Assembly: GCA_023390635.1 (NCBI GenBank)
Contig: JAEWCM010000107.1
Coordinates: forward strand, 1-7,510
From: Bacillota bacterium
Lineage (GTDB): Bacteria > Bacillota > Desulfitobacteriia > Desulfitobacteriales > Desulfitobacteriaceae
Direction of reading: 5' to 3'
Length of the DNA stretch: 7,510 bases
This document shows, piece by piece, positions 1 to 6,793 of this stretch; the first letter of the stretch is position 1, and the number at the start of each line of letters is the position of its first letter. The position numbers were made by a program, and so were the translations under genes. The notes beneath the pieces were generated by a model, which saw nothing but the letters and a program-made list of their open reading frames with translations, was not told the origin of the DNA and searched no databases.

Positions 1-581
1 TGAGTGGTGAGAAAAATGGTGGTCCCCTTTCCATTCAGATAACGGAGACTTTCGTGGATATGCCTGCTGTTCACCGGGTCAAGGGCCGATGTAGGTTCAT
101 CAAGAAACAAAAGCTCCGGTTCATGGAGAAAGGCCCTGGCCAGGGTAACCCGCTGCAGCATTCCTTTCGACAGGGTAGATACAGGCTTCTTTTTATCGGT
201 CTGCAAGTTGACCATTTCCAGGGCTTCATCAATCCTGCTGAGCGGGACATCATATAGGCGGCAATACAATTTTAGGTTATCCCATATGCCTAAGCGCTGA
301 TACAAACCGCTGTTATCGGTGATAACCCCGATTCTTCTGCGAAAATTCTCTCCTTTAGCCAGCGGCACAGGTGCACCAAACACCCGGGCCTCCCCTGCCG
401 TCGGCAATAATTGGCCGGTCAGGATTTTGATGGTGGTGGTTTTTCCCGAACCGCTCGGTCCCAGAAAACCAAAGGTTTCTCCCTTGGCAACGGTAAAATT
501 AACGTCTTCCAGGGCGATTTGGCCGGAAAACTCTTTTCTCAGTGAATGGACGGCAATTACGGTGTCCTGTTCTTTTCCCAA
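1..581 (-). CDS. ABC transporter ATP-binding protein, ABC-2/drug-export type (partial, 3' end outside window)
   Basis: This is the nucleotide-binding subunit of an ABC exporter. It would hydrolyse ATP on the cytoplasmic side of a membrane permease that should be encoded just beyond the left edge. About 193 codons are present. Visible motifs are Walker A GPSGSGKT (about residues 41-48), a signature of LSKGM instead of LSGGQ (137-141), Walker B LLFLDEPT (157-164), the D-loop SALDP, and TTH at the very edge as the probable H-loop. The Q-loop position reads ITDNSGLY, without the usual glutamine, which I recall as common in ABC-2 multidrug/fluoroquinolone-type ATPases. The start is TTG at 581-579, chosen because GGAGG lies 8 nt upstream and no in-frame ATG or GTG fits. 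It is the first gene after a palindromic operator/promoter. The family is certain; the substrate is unknown. Confidence 0.93.
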   Translation of the reverse strand, partial: MGKEQDTVIAVHSLRKEFSGQIALEDVNFTVAKGETFGFLGPSGSGKTTTIKILTGQLLPTAGEARVFGAPVPLAKGENFRRRIGVITDNSGLYQRLGIWDNLKLYCRLYDVPLSRIDEALEMVNLQTDKKKPVSTLSKGMLQRVTLARAFLHEPELLFLDEPTSALDPVNSRHIHESLRYLNGKGTTIFLTT

Positions 582-628
582 GCTGATCTCCTCCTATCAA
601 AACATGGTTATTCATTTTAAATTCATCT

Positions 629-679
629 AAGTGTATATATGGTTATATACACTTTAACACAGTGATTTCTTTTATGCAA
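629..679 (-). promoter_or_regulatory. Probable promoter with 26-bp palindromic operator for the ABC ATPase gene
   Basis: An 11-bp perfect inverted repeat, AAGTGTATATA (629-639) and TATATACACTT (644-654), is separated by TGGT. On the minus strand a possible -35 TTGCAT (679-674) sits 17 bp from -10 TAAAGT (656-651). An alternative -10, TATAAC, lies inside the palindrome. The palindrome therefore covers or abuts the promoter, as a repressor site would. GTGTA...TACAC palindromes in front of ABC exporter operons are typical of GntR/YtrA-family regulators in Firmicutes. Assigning that family is inference, and no GntR gene is in the window. The palindrome is certain; the promoter hexamers are only moderate matches. 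Confidence 0.6.
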
Positions 680-784
680 ATCGATTGATGCCATCAACTT
701 TGCAGTCTTAACTTGCAGCTAGTCGATGCAGTGCCAAGGAAAAGAGGAAACGTGGGGCTCCGAGGCAAGGGCACCGTGCGCCCT

Positions 785-833
785 TAGCGCCCCTCTGCCC
801 AACTTCTGCGCTTTTGGGCGTCAAGCCTTCCCT
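785..833. repeat. Dispersed intergenic repeat, copy 1
   Basis: This 49-bp stretch aligns without gaps to 4966-5014 at 35 of 49 positions. The core is CGCTTTTG, two variable positions around a G, then GTCAAGC. It lies in the non-coding 582-978 gap. Just before it, AAGGGC (767-772) and GCCCTT (780-785) form a small hairpin. A weaker echo of the core (CGCTTT then GTCAAG) recurs at about 843-856, so the element may extend to roughly 880. The strand and function are unknown. I read it as a genome-dispersed intergenic element because both copies lie between transcription units. The open frame through it (726-989) runs into a terminator and is unlikely to be a gene. Confidence 0.5.
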
Positions 834-903
834 AGTCCTCAGACGCTTTGTCAAGGTCTAGCCCAAGCCAAGTTTTCAAATACGGTGGGGAAATGTATGA
901 GGA

Positions 904-940
904 CAATAAAAGGACCGAGGCCGCAGCCTCGGTTTTTCTT
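904..940. terminator. Rho-independent terminator, probably bidirectional
   Basis: Stem ACCGAGGC (914-921) pairs with GCCTCGGT (926-933) around the loop CGCA. On the plus strand it is followed by TTTTTCTT; on the minus strand by CCTTTTATT. It lies about 40-65 bp past the stop of the NYN/OST-HTH gene and most likely ends that minus-strand transcript. The plus-strand T tract is the better one, so it could also stop plus-strand transcription through the 720-900 repeat region, where I recognise no gene. Confidence 0.8.
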
Positions 941-978
941 ATTCATAAGGATTACAGTATGTCTTGACGGGTTTTCTA

Positions 979-1880
979 TTATCGTCTGATTCTCTTTCTG
1001 GCCCGTTTCCTTGGTACAGCCTTCACTTGCTCTCCTGATGACAGTGTACTTTGGCCTTCAGTGCCGCAAGTGATTTTATTCCTGATATATTTGTTGTCGG
1101 AAGTACCAATTTTACGGGACTGGATCTCAAATTGCCTGAAAGATGAAATAAGTGGAGTAAGCTTAAGGTGTCCGTAATTTCTGGTATCAAAATCGGGATA
1201 ACGCTTGTTCAGCCTTTTCCCCACTTCCCCCATGGATACCCAGCCATCCTCATCCGAGCCTTCAGTCACAATCATTTTTATGGCTTCAATCAATTCCTGA
1301 ATGCTGGCCATGCCCTCTTTAGGGCTTTCCTGGGATATTGCTGCCGGTTTCCCCGTTCTTTTATCGTGATTGTCCGCTTTTTTATCATCGTTCATCAAGG
1401 CATCATTTGTGATGACATTGATGGACTCAGCGGGATTTGCTGAAACTGTAGCCAGGATTTCCAGGTATTTAAACTTCTCACACGCCGCAATGAAAGGCTT
1501 GGGAGTTTTCTTTTCCCCATACCCAGCACATACATGCCCGCTTCTCTTAAACGGGCCGCCAGTCTGGTGAAATCACTGTCACTGGAGACAATGCAGAAGC
1601 CGTCGACATTATGTGAATACAAGATATCCATAGCATCAATAATCAAGGTGGCATCTGTGGCATTCTTGCCGGTGGTATAGCTGTATTGCTGAATGGGAGT
1701 AATGGAGTAATTGAGCAGTACCGTTTTCCATGAGGACATCTGGGGCCTTGTCCAGTCACCGTAAATCCTTTTGTAGGTGGGGGTTCCGTGGTTGGCTATC
1801 TCATCAAATATGTATTTAACATATTTATCTGATACATTGTCACCGTCGATCAGAACGGCGATCATTTTATCGTTTTCCAC
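979..1880 (-). pseudogene. NYN domain (PIN-like/LabA-type) putative RNase with C-terminal OST-HTH (LOTUS) domain, frameshifted
   Basis: This is one gene read in two frames: 1880 to about 1515, then the -1 frame to the TAA at 979. With one base restored it encodes about 300 residues. The N-terminal NYN domain (about 1-145) shows IDGDN (D12, D14), NATD (D76), D82 and SSDSDF (D101, D103), the acidic set expected of a metal-dependent ribonuclease. After GMG (residue 122) the reading frame is lost. The -1 frame resumes with EKKTPKPF-like sequence and CEKFKYLEIL, as in this family. Residues about 193-265 (SDEDGW, NYGHLKLTPLI) match an OST-HTH/LOTUS RNA-binding domain, and the tail is very basic (PRKRARKRIRR). 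The start is GTG at 1880, with AGGGG 7 nt upstream; ATG at 1865 is possible. The cause is a missing G in the GGGG run (CCCC at 1515-1518 on the plus strand), either a sequencing error or real inactivation. The cellular RNA target is unknown. Confidence 0.85.
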
Positions 1881-1918
1881 ATTATCGCCCCTTCTCAGTT
1901 TTTGGATTTATCTGTACC

Positions 1919-1932
1919 TATCAATATTGATA
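1919..1932. promoter_or_regulatory. 14-bp perfect palindrome upstream of the NYN gene
   Basis: TATCAATATTGATA is a perfect palindrome about 39 bp ahead of the GTG start. It lies directly downstream of an AT-rich GATAAT stretch that could serve as a minus-strand -10. I found no convincing -35 at normal spacing. It could be an operator, but AT-rich sequence makes chance palindromes likely. Confidence 0.25.
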
Positions 1933-2018
1933 TATTATCAGTGTAGTCTGTTTTCCATCATATTACAATCATCCATTTTCCATTATTTGCTCTTCTGATC
2001 AGCTTTTGTCCAGTTTAA

Positions 2019-2069
2019 TAGAAAAAGCAATTAAGCACGTTTGCTAACGGTACTTAATTGCTTTTTCTA
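2019..2069 (-). terminator. Long-stem intrinsic terminator after the BceAB-type operon
   Basis: A perfect 17-bp stem (2019-2035 with 2053-2069) contains GCAATTAAG/CTTAATTGC, with A5 on one arm and T5 on the other. Inside the 17-nt loop, CGTT (2038-2041) and AACG (2046-2049) add an inner stem. It starts about 32 bp past the permease stop codon. On the minus strand the distal arm ends in GCTTTTTCTATT, a good U tract. The symmetry would also allow termination from the plus side. Confidence 0.85.
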
Positions 2070-2100
2070 AAATGTTTTATTGAGGGGTATGCCGGCTAAT

Positions 2101-4089
2101 TCAGCTGACAATCCGATAATATACCCTTGCCGTCAGCCCGTAGACAAGGGTATAAAACAGGGCAAAGACCAGAACTGTGCCGGCAGTGCACCAGGCAAAT
2201 AGACCTGTATCGGTGAGATTGAACACCTCCAGCAGCTTGGTGATGATGGGAAAAGCGAAGGCAACATGAATTCCGGCTGTAACCAGGGGTAGGAAAAACA
2301 CGGTCAGAACCTGGCTGCGGATCGACTGTTTTACTTCCGCCCGGCTCATTCCCACCTTCTGCATGATTTTAAAGCGTTCCCTATCATCATAACCCTCTGA
2401 GACCTGTTTGTAATAGATAATCAGCATCGTGGCCATGATGAAGAGCAAGCCGAGAAAAATGCCCAGGAAGAACAATCCGCCGTACAGGGAGAAGAATTGG
2501 GTCTTCCCTTCCGCCACGGATTCCACTTGGTTGTCGGGGTAATCGGTTTGCAGGGCGGCGCTGAGTTCCCGCTGGGTGGACAGGATCGTTTGATCAGCGA
2601 CATCCAGATCAAACCCCAGATAGTGGGTATAGCTGAAGGACGGAGCCCCTTTTCCTGCCTGCCAAGCCTCAAACAATGCCTTGAGCACATTCATATCTTT
2701 TACCACGATAAAATAGCAGCCTGCGTTGGATGCCGCATCGGCCCCGTTCTCTAAAAAGGCGTTCACCTTTTGTTTCACTGTAAAGGTTCGGTTTAAAACC
2801 GTCAGGGTATCCTGATCATACTGGCCGCGGCTGGAGTAAAGCAAAATCTCATTTTCATCCAGGCTGTCCCTTTGACCTACATTCCGGTTATAATCCTCCA
2901 GCGGAATAAAATAAAGCTTCTTCATGATCTCCCTGGAATAATCGCTGGGAATTTTTGCTGCATCAGTGATCAACGTATCTCCCTGCCGGGCACCTGTCAT
3001 ACGGAGATAGCGATAATCCTGTATATGATCCGACTCTAGGTGCTGTCCAGCCAGTACCTTACGCACCGTCTCCCGCATCCCGTCGGGAGTCTGGCTGTCC
3101 GTTAAGGAAGAAGTAATCATGATATTTCTGGGATAGCGGGTGCTCAGAATGTTCTCCATTCCCATATACAGGGACACCGTCGTAGATATCATCACCAGCA
3201 CAGCAGTGGACATGATGCAAATATTGGCCAGACCGGCCGCATTTTGTTTCATCCGGTACATCATCCCGGATACGGTGGTAAAATGCCTGGTCTGGTAGTA
3301 ATACCTCCTATTCCGGCGCAGCAGTTTAAGTACTGCAATGCTGCCTGCCGTAAACAGGCAGTAGGTGCCGATGATGACGAGCAGGACGGCAATGAAAAAA
3401 TGGGTCAAGGCGGCCAAAGGATACTTGGTGGTCAGGGAAATGTAATATCCCCCGCCCAGGCATAAGCTCCCTGCCACGACCAAAGGCCATTTTGTTTTGG
3501 GCTCCCTCTCCCCTGTCTGACCGCCTTTCAGAAGTTCGACGGGCTGAGCCAGATGAATTTGGCGTAAAGTGTTTAGCAGCGTCAGCAGAAAGATGATACC
3601 GAACAGGATGAGAGAGGCTGCCAAAGCCGGACCGGAAGCGGCAGAGTCCAGGGACACCTCAAAGTGCAGTATTTTGAGCAATACCATGAAAATCAGTTTT
3701 GAGAGCAATATCCCTCCCGCCAGGCCCACCCCAAGGCTAATGGCCGCCACATACAGGGTTTCAAAGACCAATACTTTGGCGATATGCCTTTTCTCCATCC
3801 CCAGGATATTAAAAAGGCCGAATTCTTTCTTGCGCCGCTTGATCACGAAACTGTGGGTATAAAAGAGAAAGAGTACTGAGAAAAAGGCGATGACATAAGA
3901 GCCCAAAGAGAGAATGGATTTTAATGCCGATCCGCCTGCCATTTGCTCCAGTCCCTCGTTTTTGGCCAGGAACACCATGATATAGTACATCATCACCGTA
4001 CCGATGCAGGTCAGGATGTAAGGCAGATAGGTCTGGGCATTCTTTTTCAGGTTTGTGGCGGCCAGTTTGGGATAAAAGTATCTATTCAT
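2101..4089 (-). CDS. BceB-type FtsX-like ABC transporter permease (peptide-antibiotic sensing/resistance)
   Basis: This is the integral-membrane subunit of a Bce/Pep7E-type transporter. These systems protect against cell-wall-targeting peptides such as bacitracin or lantibiotics and sense drug flux for a partner kinase. The ~662-residue length fits the family. The layout also fits: one N-terminal transmembrane helix (about 25-45), three more before residue 180, further pairs to about 315, a large extracytoplasmic domain of about 210 residues (roughly 315-525), then three C-terminal helices. FtsX-type motifs are visible, such as KKEFGLFNILGM and its counterpart RERFKIMQKVGMS. I chose ATG at 4089; GTG at 4098 is in frame but too close to AGGCGG. 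The start overlaps the ATPase stop, implying translational coupling. The extracellular domain decides specificity, so the drug cannot be named from sequence alone. Confidence 0.93.
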   Translation of the reverse strand: MNRYFYPKLAATNLKKNAQTYLPYILTCIGTVMMYYIMVFLAKNEGLEQMAGGSALKSILSLGSYVIAFFSVLFLFYTHSFVIKRRKKEFGLFNILGMEKRHIAKVLVFETLYVAAISLGVGLAGGILLSKLIFMVLLKILHFEVSLDSAASGPALAASLILFGIIFLLTLLNTLRQIHLAQPVELLKGGQTGEREPKTKWPLVVAGSLCLGGGYYISLTTKYPLAALTHFFIAVLLVIIGTYCLFTAGSIAVLKLLRRNRRYYYQTRHFTTVSGMMYRMKQNAAGLANICIMSTAVLVMISTTVSLYMGMENILSTRYPRNIMITSSLTDSQTPDGMRETVRKVLAGQHLESDHIQDYRYLRMTGARQGDTLITDAAKIPSDYSREIMKKLYFIPLEDYNRNVGQRDSLDENEILLYSSRGQYDQDTLTVLNRTFTVKQKVNAFLENGADAASNAGCYFIVVKDMNVLKALFEAWQAGKGAPSFSYTHYLGFDLDVADQTILSTQRELSAALQTDYPDNQVESVAEGKTQFFSLYGGLFFLGIFLGLLFIMATMLIIYYKQVSEGYDDRERFKIMQKVGMSRAEVKQSIRSQVLTVFFLPLVTAGIHVAFAFPIITKLLEVFNLTDTGLFAWCTAGTVLVFALFYTLVYGLTARVYYRIVS

Positions 4090-4849
4090 GGCTCGCACCG
4101 CCTGTGGCCATGGTGGTCAGAGTATCGGAGATTTTCTGGTACATCGCTTCGTCTGCCATGGCGCCTTTATAAAGCTGGTGGAATACCTCCCCGTCCTTGA
4201 TGAACAGCACCCGCTTAGCATGGCTGGCCGCTTTCACACTGTGGGTAACCATAAGCAAGGTCTGCCCTTCCTGATTGATTTCCTCAAACAGGCGGAGCAA
4301 TCCCTCGGCGGCATGGGAGTCGAGGGCACCGGTCGGCTCATCGGCCAGAATTAGCTGAGGACTGGTAATCAGGGCCCGGGCCACCGCACATCGCTGCTTT
4401 TGCCCTCCCGATACTTCATAGGGATATTTAGCCAGGATATCGCCGATGCCCAACTTGCGGGCAATAGGCTGCAAACGCCGGCTCATCTCCTCATAAGGCT
4501 TGCCGGAGAGTACCAGGGGCAGAAAAATATTATCCTGCAAAGAGAAGGTATCCAGCAGATTATAATCCTGAAATACAAACCCGAGATTTTCCCGGCGGAA
4601 AGCGGAAATTTCTTTTTCCTTGATCGTGGTGATGCTTTTTCCGTTCAGCAGGACTTCACCGCTGGTCGGTTTGTCAAGGGAAGCCAGAATGTTGAGCAAG
4701 GTTGTTTTGCCCGATCCTGATTCCCCCATAATCACCACATATTCACCTTGCTCCACGGAGAACGTTACGTTGGCTAAAGCCTGAACATGGCTGCCGCTGA
4801 AACGGGTGGTATAAACTTTCTTAAGATGATTTACCTCTAAAAGAGTCAT
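4082..4849 (-). CDS. BceA-type ABC transporter ATP-binding protein
   Basis: This is the ATPase partner of the overlapping BceB-like permease; together they form a membrane complex that removes peptide antibiotics from their lipid II-cycle targets. All motifs are intact in 255 residues: Walker A GESGSGKT (42-49), Q-loop Q94 in FVFQDYNLLD, signature VSGGQ (146-150), Walker B LILADEPTGALD (from 166) and H-loop H203. The FQDYNLLDTFSLQDNI segment is characteristic of the BceA/MacB-like group. The ATG at 4849 has AGGAGG about 9 nt upstream. It is the first gene of the operon, behind a BceR-type inverted repeat and an extended -10, so antibiotic-induced control by a response regulator is likely. No histidine kinase or response regulator gene is adjacent in the window. 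Confidence 0.95.
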   Translation of the reverse strand: MTLLEVNHLKKVYTTRFSGSHVQALANVTFSVEQGEYVVIMGESGSGKTTLLNILASLDKPTSGEVLLNGKSITTIKEKEISAFRRENLGFVFQDYNLLDTFSLQDNIFLPLVLSGKPYEEMSRRLQPIARKLGIGDILAKYPYEVSGGQKQRCAVARALITSPQLILADEPTGALDSHAAEGLLRLFEEINQEGQTLLMVTHSVKAASHAKRVLFIKDGEVFHQLYKGAMADEAMYQKISDTLTTMATGGASHE

Positions 4850-4881
4850 AAAAAAAGAACCTCCTTTATTGCGTCAGGTTC

Positions 4882-4890
4882 AGTATAGCA
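4882..4890 (-). promoter_or_regulatory. Extended -10 promoter element of the bceAB-like operon
   Basis: TGCTATACT on the minus strand fits an extended -10 (TGn plus TATACT, five of six consensus bases). It lies about 33 bp before the ATPase start codon. No good -35 exists at 16-18 bp, as expected of an activator-dependent promoter. The putative activator site lies upstream at 4941-4956. Confidence 0.6.
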
Positions 4891-4891
4891 A

Positions 4892-4936
4892 AGGGAGGAA
4901 ATGGTCTGCCATAACTTTGGCTTACATTTCCTCCCT
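4892..4936. promoter_or_regulatory. Long inverted repeat (hairpin) between the BceR-like box and the -10
   Basis: AGGGAGGAAATG (4892-4903) is the perfect reverse complement of 4925-4936. GCCA (4908-4911) and TGGC (4918-4921) form an inner stem. It spans the expected -35 region. Neither side has a strong T tract, so it is a poor terminator. It could be a cruciform or repressor site, or a relic of an intergenic element. Confidence 0.5.
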
Positions 4937-4940
4937 CAAT

Positions 4941-4956
4941 CTTACACTTTTGTAAG
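4941..4956. promoter_or_regulatory. BceR-type response-regulator binding site
   Basis: CTTACA and TGTAAG, separated by 4 nt, form an inverted repeat. It matches the TNACA-N4-TGTAA pattern I recall as the consensus for BceR-like regulators upstream of bceAB operons. It lies about 92 bp before the ATPase start and about 55 bp upstream of the extended -10. A lone half-site in the same orientation (TGTAAG on the minus strand, 4926-4921) lies 20 bp further toward the promoter, two helical turns away, and could be a secondary site. The match is by eye and the consensus is from memory. Confidence 0.65.
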
Positions 4957-4965
4957 GTCGGCCTC

Positions 4966-5014
4966 TAGGCACCCCTTACCCAATTCCTCCGCTTTTGTGT
5001 GTCAAGCTGTCCTT
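4966..5014. repeat. Dispersed intergenic repeat, copy 2
   Basis: This is the ungapped counterpart of 785-833, with 35 of 49 bases identical, in the same orientation, and containing CGCTTTTG...GTCAAGC. It lies between the stop of the DUF4173-type gene (5051) and the bceAB-like promoter. I see no clear terminator for the upstream operon in 5015-5050. Confidence 0.5.
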
Positions 5015-5050
5015 CTGATGTTGGGAGTTGCTTAGGCCTTATTAGGACGT

Positions 5051-6564
5051 TCAGAGCTTTTCCCGGATGGCTTGGGCGCTATGATGCTGAAGGTTGAAGT
5101 CGCGGAAGGTTTCATGCGGTGTGATCAAGGGTTCCGCTTCTCCTTCGTTTGTCTTTATAATGGCGGCTTTCAATTTCGCCTTCAGGTTTGGGTCCGCCGT
5201 ATGCTGATATAACTCATACATGGGTGGGACCGCCGCGTCGGATAGGCCGGCCAGTGCCTGGACATCGAGATCCTCCAAGGTTCCTTTCTCATACCGGTCG
5301 ATATTGTAGGCGGCGATGCGCCCGTCTACGTTGCCATAGCTTAGGGCCAGGAAGAGGATCATGAACGCCGCCACCATCACTCTGGCGGCGTTGAATGTTT
5401 TAAACTGGCGGACGGCGGTCACCGCAAAAATCAGGAACAACACCAGCATAAACCAGGTGGTATAGACGCGCAGTTGAGTCAGGCCGTAGGTATTGATGTA
5501 CATCACCATCTTGCTGAGAGCCGTCATGATCAGCATCAGGGTAAAAAGACATAAAGCGGTGGTTTCCATGCGCAGGACCTTCACTCTTTCCCGTTTGACC
5601 ACCAGCTGGGCCAGAGCGATCACAGCCAGATTAATGGCCGCCACGGCACAAAGTTCAAAGAAGCCTCGCCGGGCATATTCGGCATAGGTCATGAGTTCGG
5701 GCAGACGGTTGTTGAAGGCTGAGAAAAGATAGGTAAGCTGGGACAGGAAATAGACGATAAAAACGAGGTTCAAGGCGGTCAGGGCGGAATAGACGGCTAC
5801 GCCTGGGGCGAAGCGGCAGACAGATGCCATTTTATCTACTGTTTCCACGGTGACCTGCCCCGTCTTCCGGCCATAGTGGTTGCCGTAGACAAGTCCGTAC
5901 AGGTAGCAGGCGACGGGAATTCCCATGATGATCTGGAAGATGGTATCTGTGGAGACTGTAAAATTGAGCCTGTTGACCACCTGGGCAAAGGCAGCGTCGG
6001 CTGCAATCAGGAGATGGATGACTGCGGCCAGGACCGGAATCATGATCAGAATGCCCAGGGCACCGGCGATGACGGTCTTCCCCTTTTTGTTCCCGGCAGG
6101 CAGAGATTTAAGGGTACCGAAGCAGGACGAGAAATTACCGAAGGGCACGAGCAGTACCTGCTGCCACAGATCGCCCAGGATATAGACGGAAATCCTTTTT
6201 TCCAGGGTCCGGCCCGTGGCTGCGCTGATCCAGTAGATGACAGTAGCGGAGAGAAACATAAAGTTCAGCACTTTGATCAGGGGATTGTCAAAGAGCAGGA
6301 AGACCAGAGTCGATAGGATAATGCCCAGCAGACTGAGCAGGCTCGCCTTTGTCTGCCGGTGTCCTCCTGCTCTCAGATAAACGAAGGTGCAAAGGCAAAA
6401 CAGAGCTGCATATAAGGTAACCCCCGCTCCCAGTCCGGGCAGCTGGATGAGGTTCCAGTAGAGAAAAAGCCGCACACCAGCATGGCCAGGGCAAAAAGTA
6501 TATCATTTCTCGTATAAGCAGGGTTCTCCAGATTGGCGGTGCTATCTGCGACGCTATTCATCAT
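5051..6564 (-). CDS. DUF4173/DUF4153-type polytopic membrane protein, with an N-terminal frameshift
   Basis: This is an integral membrane protein of unknown function, about 504 residues once one base is restored. Ten or more hydrophobic segments are visible. YAEYARRGFFELCAVAAINL (around residues 295-315) and the C-terminal YGNVDGRIAAYNIDRY followed by an acidic, leucine-rich soluble tail are hallmarks of the DUF4173 family. The frame from ATG 6564 gives an N-terminus ending LALAMLVCGFF-like sequence and stops at 6373; the main frame runs without interruption from about 6465 to the TGA at 5051. One extra T in the T5 run (plus-strand A5 at 6464-6468) joins them as CGFFLYWNL. A GTG at 6475 would give a 474-residue protein but has no ribosome site. 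The 6564 start overlaps the regulator stop by 11 bp, implying coupling. A role in envelope or stress physiology is inferred from context only. Confidence 0.85.
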
Positions 6565-6778
6565 CCTCTTCTTCTCCCCCTTCCTGATATTCCAGAATAT
6601 CTCCGGGCTGGCAGTTCAGAGCCTTGCAGATTTGCTCCAGGGTTGAAAAGCGGATTGCTTTGGCCTTATTGTTTTTAAGAATAGAAAGATTGGCCGGAGT
6701 GATGCCGATTTTCTCCGCCAGCTCACCGGCGGGCATTTTCCGTTTCGCCATCATCACGTCCAGATTAACAATGATCAA
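6554..6778 (-). CDS. Small Cro/C1-type helix-turn-helix regulator (YozG-like)
   Basis: This is a 74-residue DNA-binding protein that is nearly all XRE-type HTH. The recognition region is GELAEKIGITPANLSILKNN (about 18-37), followed by RFSTLEQICKALNCQPGDILEY, which is typical of the YozG group, and a strongly acidic tail (EEEDDE). The start is TTG at 6778, with GGAGG 8 nt upstream; the ATG between them is out of frame. It lies 15 bp after the DUF2975 gene and overlaps the DUF4173-type gene. Partnership of a YozG-like regulator with a DUF2975 protein is a familiar Firmicutes arrangement. It probably regulates its own operon, and the inverted repeat at 7301-7315 is a candidate target; both statements are inferences. 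Confidence 0.93.
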   Translation of the reverse strand: MIIVNLDVMMAKRKMPAGELAEKIGITPANLSILKNNKAKAIRFSTLEQICKALNCQPGDILEYQEGGEEEDDE

Positions 6779-6793
6779 GCTGCATTCCTCCTC

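Noticed and set aside
685..697. TTGATG-C-CATCAA near-palindrome as a second operator
   Set aside because: The arms are 6 bp and it lies about 10 bp upstream of a weak -35. It could matter, but there is no supporting context.
726..989. 87-codon plus-strand open frame
   Set aside because: It lies in the dispersed-repeat region, lacks a good ribosome site, reads through the intrinsic terminator and overlaps the end of the NYN/OST-HTH gene.
1515..1523. Programmed -1 frameshifting in the NYN gene
   Set aside because: The G4A4 stretch does not form a canonical X XXY YYZ heptamer in frame, and I found no obvious stimulatory stem just downstream.
5876..6316. 146-codon plus-strand open frame and other long plus-strand frames opposite the large genes
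   Set aside because: They are antisense shadows of strongly supported minus-strand membrane and ABC genes, with no family motifs.
6462..6470. Programmed -1 frameshifting or phase variation in the DUF4173-type gene
   Set aside because: The heptamer C TTT TTC is not a standard slippery site, and a 5-base run is too short for typical phase variation.
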